A stretch of 64,000 nt of DNA from Chlamydoabsidia padenii (lineage: Eukaryota > Mucoromycota > Mucoromycetes > Mucorales > Cunninghamellaceae). Where the stretch lies: contig JAIWND010000010.1 of the NCBI GenBank assembly GCA_025330725.1, positions 682,001 to 746,000 on the forward strand, written 5' to 3'. The number at the start of each line of letters is the position of its first letter. Position 1 is the stretch's first letter. The translations under genes were made by a program, and so were the position numbers. Below, piece by piece: positions 35,993 to 45,956 of this stretch. The notes below the pieces were generated by a model. It made no database searches, was not told the DNA's origin, and saw only the letters and a list, made by a program, of their open reading frames with translations.

Positions 35993-36867
35993 TTATAATT
36001 CGCGCTTGACGTATTTCATGTTTTCAATATCCACCACAATACGATCACCTTCATGCACAAATTCAGGCACTTGAAGTTTGGATCCATTTGAGAGAGATGC
36101 GGTCTTGTAAACGGTACCTTTAGCAGCTTGACCAGCACGTTCGACCACCGAGGCGACAGTATATGTATAATTGGCAGGTAATTTGAATGTAGCAGGTTGT
36201 CGTCCACTTTCAGGGGTAGTCAGGAAACTAATTGCAATAGGCATACCATCTATATATATATATATAAAAGAGTTTAGCAAGTACTTGGAATATGACGTTT
36301 TTTTTTATAATTACCTTCCAGCATAGCTACAGATCGTTCTCCACCTTCGCACATATCGCTTGTCAAGATGATTTCGTCAAAAGTGTCGGGGTGGAGCAGG
36401 TGGAGTTGAGGGCCATCAGAGTAGAGGTATTGATAGGACTCGTCCTGCAAGTTCAAAACTATATATATATATATATATATTATAAATAGTGAGTGAGGTG
36501 GATGGTCATATGGTGAGTGTCTTACTTTCGAGAGTATCGTTGGACTTGAATCGTTCATTTGACTTGGCCATGGTCTTGATATCTTGAATTTCAATCTACA
36601 CGTCAAAAAAAAAAAAAGACAGATTAAGTACAAATGTCATTTGATAAACATACACTTTACCTTGATGACAGCACCTCCACGCCCTGAAGAGGAATGGTCC
36701 CGATTGAGCACCCTCCAAGCCTTGTCTTTAAATTGGACGATCTGGCCCTTTTTGATGGAGCCCACACTGAGTTTGTAGAATCGTTTGCTGTAGAGATCCA
36801 TTGTCATACGTTGTGGAGAGGGAATGAGAGAAGATCGAAGGCGTGCCAGTTGAGTGGTTCTAAACAT
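35993..36867 (-). CDS. Elongation factor P-like protein, probably mitochondrial
   Basis: EF-P family factor that eases peptide-bond formation on bacterial-type ribosomes. Four exons (36867-36661, 36595-36526, 36458-36315, 36249-35993) give 225 residues. The first ~30 residues are basic and serine-rich, fitting a mitochondrial presequence. The KOW-like domain follows (KKGQIVQFKDKAWRVLNRDH), then a tip loop SSSGRGGA, with Arg where many bacterial EF-Ps have the modified Lys. Two OB domains follow, with QYLYSDGPQLHLL and the C-terminal VPEFVHEGDRIVVDI. It lies on the same strand as the mitochondrial uS11 gene, only about 300 bp downstream of it. Whether the tip Arg is modified cannot be told. 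Confidence 0.9.
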
Positions 36868-37172
36868 TGATGATCGTAGTTGAGTATAAAAGTGAAAGAG
36901 AGAGAGAGAAAAAAGAATTATCCCTTTTTTTTTATTATTATTATTTTTAAATCCCGACACTGTTCGCCCTGGTTTCACATCCAATCCATGTTCATTATTG
37001 AAGTGCTTTATTTATTGATTGACAATGATAAGTAAGGTGAGAGGGAAGGGGGTGGGGGATAACAACAAATAAAACCTAATCTAAAGTAATCTACATGTAC
37101 AAATATCATAAAAACTTGATAAAAATCGGGGATGATGAGAGATAAAACTACTACTACTATTACTATATCAAC

Positions 37173-37862
37173 CTAAAGACGTCTGGCTTTCTTTGGTCGA
37201 CATCCACCAAAAGGCACAGGAGAAGCATCAGTGATCCGACGTACGTTCCAAGCAGCACCCGCCACCAAAGCCTTGAAAGCAGCGTCCCGGCCAGGTCCAA
37301 ATCCTTTCAATACGATATGCACATTAGGCACTTGTAGATTCTTAGCTTGCATTTTTTCCAATAGTTGAATCGCTGCTTGATGTGCCGCTTCATAACCGCT
37401 GCGTTGGGCTTTTTTAAATCCAGCACTGCCACCAGAAGTAGACACCAAAGGTGAGCCATTAGGTCGAGTCAAGGTGATGATGGTATTGTTGAATGAAGCA
37501 TTGACGTGAAGTTGGTAAGGTGGTTGATTCATGGAGTTTAAAGATAAAGATAAATAACCCATATCATAGCTAGCATCGCCCCCATTGTTGTTTTGTGTCT
37601 GTTGCTGTTTGTTGGATTCATAAAGAATATTTGTGATGCCTTCGACGGTTGAGGGTGGTGTGGATGGTGATGATTCGACTTTGGAAGCACTATTGTCCAA
37701 GACGTGTAATAAATCTTGGAATTGTGAATCGAGAGTGGCAGCTTCTTCGTCCTTCTTGTCGGTAGGAGGTTGAGTGGTGTCACTATTCCATCGTCGTTGG
37801 CTGAGGAATCGGGCAGAAGTAGGCGAAAGAGTGTTGGCTGCTCGACGACAAATCGATAACAT
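37173..37862 (-). CDS. Mitochondrial small-subunit ribosomal protein uS11m
   Basis: Component of the mitochondrial ribosome small subunit platform. A single exon gives 229 residues. The N-terminus MLSICRRAANTLSPTSARFL is basic and amphipathic, a clear mitochondrial presequence. A ~75-residue low-complexity linker precedes the uS11 domain (about residues 110-229), which has HVNASFNNTIITLT, GSAGFKKAQRSGYEAAHQAA, GFGPGRDAAFKAL and the ending ITDASPVPFGGCRPKKARRL, matching the bacterial S11 signature. The in-frame extension upstream to 37997 was rejected because it lacks presequence character and crosses the likely leader. The organellar EF-P gene follows on the same strand. Confidence 0.93.
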   Translation of the reverse strand: MLSICRRAANTLSPTSARFLSQRRWNSDTTQPPTDKKDEEAATLDSQFQDLLHVLDNSASKVESSPSTPPSTVEGITNILYESNKQQQTQNNNGGDASYDMGYLSLSLNSMNQPPYQLHVNASFNNTIITLTRPNGSPLVSTSGGSAGFKKAQRSGYEAAHQAAIQLLEKMQAKNLQVPNVHIVLKGFGPGRDAAFKALVAGAAWNVRRITDASPVPFGGCRPKKARRL

Positions 37863-38431
37863 GATATAACGTGAGGAAAAGAAAGAGGGGGGCGAGAAGG
37901 ACAGACACAAAAAAATACCCTTGATTCTAAGCCCCCACATTCCCAAGGGAAAAAAAAAACGTCGGCCATTGAAATCATTGTCATTCGGCGGTGGCATACC
38001 AAACCCAATGCAAAGTCAATGAGGACCCTTCATCACAATGAATGAACTAAACAGTTTCAGGGGGGAAGGAATCATTATTCATATCCATTACTTTTCATAG
38101 TCTTTGTCATTTTCTCTTTTATACCTTATCATCAACCGTTATCGTTCCTATTATGAAAATCATAGTAGACATGGAGCATTGATCCTTCTTATCCCTGACC
38201 TTCATAGTCAATGACATGGGATGATCATATGCGATACATAGAAACTCTGAAAGTCTTCTCGTTTTACCGCAAGGGGAGGGTGGTCATGAATAAATTAAAT
38301 CCCCGCTCTCCATAAAGTTCAAATAGCGCCTTTTTTTTTGTTCTGTCCCTTTTTGTTTTCATTTCAAAAAATTCTCCTTCCTTTCCCCCTCTTCTCCTTC
38401 TTCTTTACTTTTTTTTTTTTGATATCCTTCC
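37863..38431. promoter_or_regulatory. Divergent promoter region (uS11m / CBS-PB1 gene)
   Basis: A 569-bp spacer between divergent genes. AAATCCCCGCTC, a relative of the B-box-like motif, sits at 38298, about 130 bp upstream of the plus-strand ATG. A pyrimidine-rich leader (38370-38420) precedes that start. No other site is recognised. Confidence 0.35.
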
Positions 38432-41079
38432 ATGGCTACCAAACATCGATCCAGACTTCCATCGGTAGCTTCCTCTCGTGCCGATACTTCAGAAACAGCC
38501 AGTATAGGTAGTCGACAACGCCAGACCAAGAAGGATGAGGTAATAATGAACCAAAAGAAAAAAAGGGTAATGGCTCTTCATAATTTATTTTTTACTACAT
38601 TTAGGCAATACGAAGAAAACTGGAACAAGAATTAGCCAAGAAACGATCAAGCAACAATCGAGGAGGGGTCCGACATGGACGCAAGGTCCCAGGTACTGTA
38701 TCCGCTTTACGACCTACTCAAGCCCTGACGGTGAAGGAACACTTGTTGGTCATTGAAGCTTCTCAACTCATGGCGGCCAAACGTGGTGATTGTGTCTTGG
38801 TGGTGGATGAAAATGATCATCTCAGTGGTATCTTTACGGTAAAACAAATCTTATTGTTTCATCTATCTGGATGTGACGCATGGACCCTTTTGGAATTGAA
38901 CTAACATTTCTTTTTATATAAATGATAGGCTAAAGACATTGCGTACAGGGTGGTTGCGGCTAATGGAGTTGATCCCAGGTATGTTGTCAATGAAAGAAGA
39001 CTAGGGTTATAAACCTAATTAACTTACTAAACAATACTCTTGGTGGGGTCCTTTGTTCTCCTACCATATTAGGACAACGGTGGTGGCTGATATTATGACC
39101 AAAATGCCAATGTGTGTCACTGCTGATACGAGTGCAACTGATGCTCTTAATCTGATGGTGTCCCGTGGTTTCCGTCACTTGGTAAAATAAAATAAAAACA
39201 ACAAACATATATTAACTAAACGATCATTTTTTTTTTAGCCTGTTTGTAACGAAGAAGGGGACATTTTTGGTTTACTGGATATTACCAAATGTTTATACGA
39301 AGCACTGGACAAAATGGAACGTGCCTTTGGATCTTCTCAAAAATTGTATGATGCTTTACAAGGTGTGGAACGTGAATGGTCTAGTGGTCCTGTCCAATTG
39401 GCTCAATATATGGAAACACTTCGTGACCGTATGTCCTGTCCTGATCTAAACTCTGTGCTGGATGGTGGAGCTCCTGCTGAAGTCAACGTCAAAACCAATG
39501 TCCGTGAAGTGGCTCGTTTGATGAAGGAACGTCACACAACTGCTGTCCTTGTTACTGATCGTGAAGGTTTGGCTGGTATATTTACAACGTAAGTCATATC
39601 AAGGGGCAAACAGATACAGCTACTCATCTTGTATTTTTATTTTCCATCCGAAACAATAGAAAAGATATAGTAAGTATAAGGAGGGGAGAAGTCGGAATTG
39701 AAAATCACATGTGCTAACTCTCTTATTAGGTCCTTCGTGTTGTTGCTGCCGGCCTGTCCCCTGACAATTGCTCGGTTGTCCGTGTGATGACTCCCAACCC
39801 TGATTGTGCCGATCCTCAAACTACCATTATGGAAGCACTGCGTCGAATGAATGGTAAGACCTTGGGACACACTGTTTTAACTCACATTGGAGATGGCCTA
39901 TATTAACTTTGGTTTGTGTATTTATATAGATGGTCATTATTTAAACTTGCCTGTGCTTGAAGATGGATCCATTGTCGGTATTGTTGACATCTTGAAACTC
40001 ACTTATGCTACTCTCGAACAGGTAATTGATGCGTGTGTGTGTGTGTGTGTACTCTAAACGACTAGTATTACTCACTGTCATCATCCTTATTATAGATCAA
40101 CAGTATCCAAGGTAGTGATGGTGAAGGTAAGAAAGGGTATAATTAATATTTGGCATATGTATTCTGACATCTTTTATGTTCAGGCCCAATGTGGTCACGC
40201 TTTTGGGACAGTTTTGGTGAAACGGAGCATACTGAAACCGAATCACAATTGTCCGACCCTCTCTCAGCATCCATCTCGGCATCTCAACAGCAACAAAACC
40301 ATCATCGACCCATGTCATCACCACACCAACCACGTGCCAAGAACGCCATCTCACCTGAATCCAACATTAATGAACTCCCAGAAATCACACCCAACGAATC
40401 AGCCAGCATGGTCGCTCATAATGATGACAACCACTCCACCACATCCTCTCATCATAAACGTCAACAACATCGCCAATCGAGCCGTGCATCACATCACAAA
40501 GACGACCGTGTTGCCTTCAAATACAAGTTACCTAATGGACAAAGCCATCGATTCATGCTCAGCGAACCGACTTGGCAACAAGTGCTCGACATGGTGCGAC
40601 CCAAACTGATCAACGACCATTTGATTGCGACGGGAAAGGAAGAAGATGACGGTAGTGTGGACTGGCTGACGATCTCGTATGTGGACGATGAAGACGATCA
40701 AGTGTTGATGACCTCGGACTCGGATGTACGTGATGCGGTTCAATTGGCGCGAAAGATGGACTTGGATCGAATCATGCTCTATGTTGTGGATCGTATGGCT
40801 CCTCACACTGATGCGACAAGCCCCACCACTCCTACACCTGAAGTGGAAGAGGAGCAAGCTACTTTGGTAAAGCAAGTCGAAACGGTGGTGGAACAAGTGG
40901 AAGAAGACGAAGAACCTGTGGTGACAAAGAAATCTAAACGCCGAAATCATGACGAAGAAGGTCCTCTCGACTTTGCAGGAATCCCTCAAGAATTGATCCT
41001 CCCTGCTGCTATCACGTTTTTGGGCGTGGCCATCCTCGGTGTCTTTGCCTTCTCTAGAATGAAACCCCAATATCGTTAG
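38432..41079 (+). CDS. CBS-domain and PB1-domain membrane protein (Mug70-like)
   Basis: Resembles S. pombe Mug70 and similar fungal proteins with four CBS repeats, a PB1 domain and a C-terminal membrane anchor; the biochemical role is unknown. Ten exons (38432-38539, 38605-38838, 38929-38978, 39073-39181, 39239-39588, 39660-39669, 39730-39853, 39930-40021, 40095-40125, 40184-41079) give 667 residues. The CBS repeats are seen as LSGIFTAKDIAYRVVA, RGFRHLPVCNEEGDIFGLLD, GLAGIFTTKDIVLRVVAAG and YLNLPVLEDGSIVGIVD. The PB1 region (about 455-560) has VAFKYKLPNGQSHRFML and the acidic DDEDDQVLMTSDSDVRDAV. A hydrophobic span (LPAAITFLGVAILGVFAF) ends the protein. Exon 6 is a 10-nt micro-exon whose inclusion is needed for the TKDIVLRV motif. 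Confidence 0.92.
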
Positions 41080-41418
41080 GATATTTCCTATGATAAAGGT
41101 CGGTTGATTAGTTTAGATCTCATTATATTATTTTATTTATCACCATTATTCACATATACTTTGTCCATATTACCCCCATTCCCTCTTAATATTAAAAAAA
41201 AAAAAGGCCAAATAAACACTATTTTATTATAAAACAGCAAACAATGTATTCATCAACAGCAGCAATCGTCATCTTTATTATCAAAATAAACAAGTAAGAG
41301 GGATATGTGTATAATATGTATGGTGCCATGTAGATAAAGATATATATAAAAGATTGGGGGGGGGTGAAGAAAGGTGGGATTAAGACATGGTGGAAGAGGG
41401 CAATGGATTGTTAAAGGA
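41080..41418. other. Convergent 3' intergenic region
   Basis: A 339-bp AT-rich spacer between the CBS/PB1 (+) and PP4R2 (-) stops. It has AATAAA-like sequences on both strands (41210, 41285) and a G-run (41357-41364). No gene is seen. Confidence 0.45.
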
Positions 41419-42325
41419 CTATGGTAAATTGGAATCATCTGTGGTTTTTCTAATCTTGTTTTTGTCTTGATTGGAAGGACCGCGTTTCCGTTTGTTATTG
41501 GATCCTGTATCTGTTTTTATAGGACGTTTTGCCTGTTGTTTTTCATCTTGAGTAGTAGTAGGTTCATTGTCTGTATGTAATGAGGAATCGACCAATCCAC
41601 CACCATCATCCTTTTTGTCATTATCATTTTCACCCGCTCCATTGATATCATCACTACTGTCGTCCGAAGATCCATTGATGTGTGTCGTGTCTTGATCGTC
41701 TATCCTTGCCACATCATTATTGTTATCTTCTTTATTGTGGTCGACCTGTCCACTCCCATGAAGGCTATCCTGTTGAATATCGTTCGATGGTCCACTGGTT
41801 GTATCTATACCTGTATCATCGTTGTGTTGTTCTGATTGTTCTTCATCATCATTGGCAACCTCTTTCTCGTCGTCGTCGTTATTGTTGTTGCTATCATCAT
41901 CATTAACCTCTCCCTCGTTGTCGTCGTCATTATTATTGTTGCTATCATCATTAACCTCTTCCTCGTCGTCGTCGTTGTTGTTCTTATCAATATCGTCACC
42001 GTCATCGTCGTCATCATCAGTATCAAACCGATTGCATTGTATTGGTGACATAGTTACTTGAGGTGTTTCATAATTGGTGATAAAGTCGGTGATGTTTTGG
42101 TGTGATTCAGTTGACTCGGTGAGTGTTTCCCCATAAAAGGACTCCCATGTGGATGCGACAGATAAGACCTATAAAGACAATATCCAATGAGTATGACATG
42201 GTGAATAAAGATCATTTTTATTTACCTTTTCGATGGCATACAAGTACTTTATAAACAGTCTATAATGTCTTGTGGGGGACCGGATCAATTCGCAAAGGCG
42301 TTGTATGGAAAAGGGTGTTCTATTG

Positions 42326-42365
<40 letters not shown>

Positions 42366-43034
42366 GGTTTAAAGTCGAGGTTGTCATAAAAGGAGAATTC
42401 TTACCCTTCATGATGATCGATACTGTGAAGTATGTTTGTCTTGATACCATTGATAGTAGATAATACGTCGGAATCACTAATAACAGTTTCTACGGCGGTG
42501 CATTGCTATTTGTTAAGGAAAGAAGAGAGATCAGCATGTTAGTATGACCATTATTAAAGGAGTTTAGGAATGCTTTACCTCCAAAAAAGCCGATCTGATA
42601 ACAGTTCTAATATCACACCATGGTTTATCCACTGTATTTGTTTCCGCAATTCGCTCAATAAGGTCGTCGTATACCAAGCCATCGAGTCCATGTCCAACTT
42701 CTGATCGAAGAAACAGTGGCTGTGGTGATGGTGGTCTATTGTCGGAAATGCTATCGTCGTCTTCGTCACTGTTGTCCCTGTCGTACATACTGATGAAAGA
42801 ATCATCCTTTTGTTGGTGGATCATCATGGTTGTCACAAGTTCATCGTCATTGTTATTGTCGTCCATCTCTTCGTCCTTGTTCACTTGGTCTTGAGTAAAT
42901 CCATCGGCTGAAAGAGAGATTTCAGTATCGTCTGCTGCTGTCAGTATCTTTGTGTCTTGTTTTACTGAAGGCATGGGTCCTATAAAATCGTCATCAATGA
43001 TATCATTCGACATGTTACGCGCAAAGATAGTCAA
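41419..43034 (-). CDS. Protein phosphatase 4 regulatory subunit 2 (PP4R2-like)
   Basis: Predicted core regulatory subunit of the PP4 Ser/Thr phosphatase, which acts in DNA-damage recovery. Four exons (43034-42579, 42505-42405, 42319-42226, 42168-41419) give 466 residues. The PP4R2 core lies in the middle: ERIAETNTVDKPWCDIRTVI, then a helix ending in HSIDHHEG, then PFSIQRLCELIRSPTRHY and FIKYLYAIEKV. This is the segment that matches animal PPP4R2 (xPFTIQRLCELLTDP..Y....KFLRGVEK). The C-terminal ~210 residues are an extreme Asp/Asn-rich low-complexity tail ending in basic KRKRGPSNQDKNKIRK, a likely nuclear signal. Acidic tails are also typical of the family. An alternative start is Met 8. A PP4R3-like gene lies 2.9 kb away. 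Confidence 0.88.
42326..42362. repeat. 37-nt poly(A) tract in PP4R2 intron 2
   Basis: On the sense (minus) strand this is a poly(T) run ending immediately before the AG acceptor of intron 2, so it forms an extreme polypyrimidine tract. Confidence 0.95.
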
Positions 43035-43404
43035 GTATCAGGAAGAGAGACGTGGAAGAAGAAGAAGAAGAACAAGAGAGAAGAAGAAAAAAAAAAAAAA
43101 GAAAAAAAAAAAAAGGCGGGGATAATAAATAAAGGAAGGCGAAGGCTTTTATTTCAAATCCCGATAATGGACACTTGAACTAATACTTTGGTAAACTCAT
43201 TTTTTCAAGTCTGAGTGTTCCCCTTTCTGATAAGAGTTACCATGATAAGACTTTTTAATGTTCATCTGGGCTCATCAATCATTCTCTCTGAGTGCTTATT
43301 TTTGGACATCTACACATTGTTCGGAATCACTCTCACTGAAAGAGTGTGATCTGTCATTAACAAAGCATGATTAATTCGCTCATATTCATGCCTATCTGTG
43401 GATA

Positions 43405-44640
43405 TTCATGAGATTGAGTATTCATGTCAGCATCTCTCTGTCTTGTGTCCGCTCAGGGGCGAGGACATGTCCTAAAAGTGAAAATTTCAAATACCGATTC
43501 AGTGAGGAATTTCTTGAAAACGATCGCCGGCGGCTCTTTCTCTTTTCTTTTCTTCTTAACTGTTCAACCTATCAAACTACTGGTTTACCTCGGTATCAAG
43601 CACTCGACTCTTTTGATTCTACCTCAAATGTGATGGCTCTTACTGACGATGGATTATTATAGAAAATGACGACTTGACAGCAATACGATTGGAAGACTCG
43701 AGGGAACAAAGATTCTTTTTTATCGACAGACGTATTAATCTACAAGGTAACATACTCTAACAATGCTTCTTGACTTTTTTCACCGGCTACACTCTGACAA
43801 CTGTTGTTCTTATATTATAGGAAAAGTGACGTCCTCATCATATTGTGCTATTTTTTAACTGTAGAAAATACTTCTGTCTGAAGGGTAACAAACAATTCCA
43901 TTAACACACGGACAAACAACAGGAAAGTAAGTAATTTAAACATGAAATGATATTAATGTGGTGGAATAATAATAGGGTATATTCTGCAATAGCTGTTGTA
44001 TGATGTATGCTTCTTAACCCTACCTTTTCTTCTTATGTAATAGGTAACTGAAACAAGGACCAGACAACCACTGTAGGTGTACATCATAATGCGACATACA
44101 GCGACAAGTCTCACTTGGATTTATACAACATCAACGATTTACCAGATCAATCAGCTTCTTTCTTTAATTCGTTATTACAATACACGTTTATGGACGATCG
44201 TTTATCCTTGCTGAAATGTGGCCTACTTTACACTAAAGGTAGGAACGATAACCGCTTCTTTGTTGAATGACTAATTAAAGTTTTTATTATATAGTAGTCT
44301 TTTAAGGAATCTGCTAAAGCGAATATATTCAACAAATGCTATCACTAGACTTGCATGAATCCTTCTTTGCACCTTTGACTTTGGATTGTAGTTTTGGCGA
44401 CCACTCCTCAAGCGATTATGTTGGTATACACCAAAGTAGGAAAACTAACTAACCCTAATATTATCACTCATTAGAACCCCCCCCCCTTTTTTTTAATTGT
44501 CTTCCTGTAGTAATATATACTGATGGCAAACGATCCCTTTTGACATTGTCTCTACCTAATTTGGGATTTCGGGGATTGAAACCAACATCGGTTATATGCG
44601 ATCCCTTCTCTCAGAACATAGTAATAGAACCCCTCTTATA
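43405..44640 (+). pseudogene. Decayed gene, related to 17650-20775
   Basis: Aligns in patches and in the same order with 17650-20000. Matching blocks include the region around ACAAGGTAA(C/G) with a downstream ATTATAGG acceptor-like site, GGGTATATT(C/A)TGCAAT, TGTATGATGTAT, and ATGGACGATCGTTTATCCTTGCTGAAA versus its counterpart near 19725. One segment (44111-44241) remains open for about 44 codons and reads like protein (ending MDDRLSLLKCGLLYTK) up to a GT donor; the next segment shifts frame. It was not recognised as a known family. The coordinates are approximate limits of visible similarity. Confidence 0.5.
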
Positions 44641-44924
44641 TTTGTTCCTACCTTTTTGTTCAATAGCACATTAATAAAAACTTGTTGCTGTTATTGTAAT
44701 ATTATACATGATGCTCCTTCTCGTAACAAATGCATTCTTCTTGGGGTATGGTGTGGAAGTGGGCTAAAAAGTGAAAGGTGTGCAAATGCGTACAAAGATC
44801 TCCCGATGTATGATGGAACTCAAATAGCGGGGAAATGGTAGCGGTGAATGGGGGCAAATTAATTAATCTACTAACATACAAGTGTAGCTTCTTTTTTTTT
44901 TTTTTAATTGATTTGATTTTGTTT

Positions 44925-45115
44925 TTCAAATCCCGACATCCAAATGGAATTTTTTTTTCTTATGGAACAAAAGATTCTAGTGCTCGCTTTTACTACATTC
45001 AAAGATACTTCAACATCTATCAAATCATGAGAGCAAACAGTAAAATATCACTCCCAACACCGGAACAACTTCCGGCAGGTAAGCAAAAATGGGGCCCATC
45101 GGGATTAGAAAATAA
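44925..45115 (+). repeat. Dispersed repeat, diverged copy R3, ending in a tRNA-like fragment
   Basis: Shares TTTCAAATCCCG(A/C), a following TCCAAA(A)TGG(A/G) block and AAAAGATTCT(A/G)GTGCTC with the R2 copy downstream. At 45090-45107 it ends in GGGGCCCATCGGGATT, resembling the 3' end of the tRNA-Pro gene at 45521 (GGGCTCCATCGGGATTTGA). This suggests an old local duplication of a repeat-plus-tRNA unit. Confidence 0.5.
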
Positions 45116-45224
45116 ATCTTTGAGATTTTTTTTTCAGTTTTCTTATGCTTCTCCTTTAACAAAAGTTTTACTTCAATTATCAAGAGACATTTCTATTGCT
45201 ATATATCTTTTATATATTTACTTT

Positions 45225-45430
45225 ACAAGCGTAACTTTGTCTTTTGTGATCTTACTTTGGTACAAGATCTACTTTTATTCATTTTTTAAATCCCGCTTTC
45301 CAAAATGGGATCTCAATTTTCTTTTTTCTCATATAACAACAAGTACATTCTAGTACATTCAAAAGATTGAATCTTACCAAAAAGATTCTGGTGCTCACTA
45401 CATATATAACATCAATACACACTTTTCGCA
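45225..45430 (+). repeat. Dispersed repeat, copy R2 (related to 1825-2033)
   Basis: About 206 bp matching the minus strand of 1825-2033 end to end, with most differences being single substitutions or small indels in T tracts. It lies 90 bp from the 3' end of the tRNA-Pro gene, a common neighbourhood for tRNA-targeting retroelements. No coding frame and no identifiable element class. Confidence 0.7.
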
Positions 45431-45520
45431 TCCAAGTTTTCCTACATTCTACCAGAATTAGCCGCAACACTCTCCGTCACAATTTCACAACTCCGACACG
45501 TGATAAAAAAGTGCAAAAAT

Positions 45521-45594
45521 AGGGCTCCATCGGGATTTGAACCCGAGACCTCACGCACCCAAAGCGTGAATGATACCACTACACCATAAAGCCC
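45521..45594 (-). tRNA. tRNA-Pro (UGG)
   Basis: The minus strand folds into a complete cloverleaf. Acceptor stem GGGCTTT pairs with GGAGCCC (two G-T pairs), with discriminator T. The D arm contains GGTGTAGTGGTA (A box), the anticodon stem is CACGC/GCGTG with loop TTTGGGT and anticodon TGG, and the T arm is TCGGG-TTCAAAT-CCCGA, containing the B box GGTTCAAATCCC. No intron is present. The 5' end could be one base longer (GGGGCTT). It is flanked on its 3' side by the dispersed repeat R2. Confidence 0.95.
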
Positions 45595-45880
45595 CACAAC
45601 GAAAATTTTACAAAAATGTAATATATAAAGCACATAATTAAATTTAAACACCGACCAACTCTGATTGGGTGGAAGTTGAGATGCACTCCCTTTTTCTCCT
45701 ATTCAAGGACAAGTAAGAGTCTAAAAGTACTCATACTACTTTTTCTAATAACCTACATCGAAACAAATGTAATAAAATGCAATTTCTTTTGCATTTATAA
45801 AAAAGAAGAGCACGGATTTGGGTTATACCATGGTTGGGGAAAATGGCGGAGAGTCAATGTGATTCTTCAAAAAAGTGGAT

Positions 45881-45911
<31 letters not shown>

Positions 45912-45956
45912 CTCTCTCTCTCTTTTCTTTCGTTTAACCAACAATAATAATGAACC

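Larger units (their letters stand above)
43035..45520. other. Repeat-rich interval between PP4R2 and the tRNA gene
   Basis: Upstream of the PP4R2 start lie GAA-rich and A-rich leader sequence and a B-box-like TTTCAAATCCCG at 43152-43163. Then come the decayed gene (43405-44640), an AT-rich stretch, two dispersed-repeat copies (44925-45115 and 45225-45430) and finally the tRNA-Pro. No intact protein gene was found on either strand. Confidence 0.55.

Noticed and set aside
37863..37997. N-terminal extension of uS11m in the same frame
   Set aside because: The extra residues are hydrophobic and Phe/Ser-rich, cross a likely leader and precede a perfect mitochondrial presequence starting at 37862.
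41805..42061. Ser/Leu/Ile/Val- and Thr/Met-rich frames opposite the PP4R2 tail
   Set aside because: They are low-complexity shadows of the Asp/Asn repeat coding strand.
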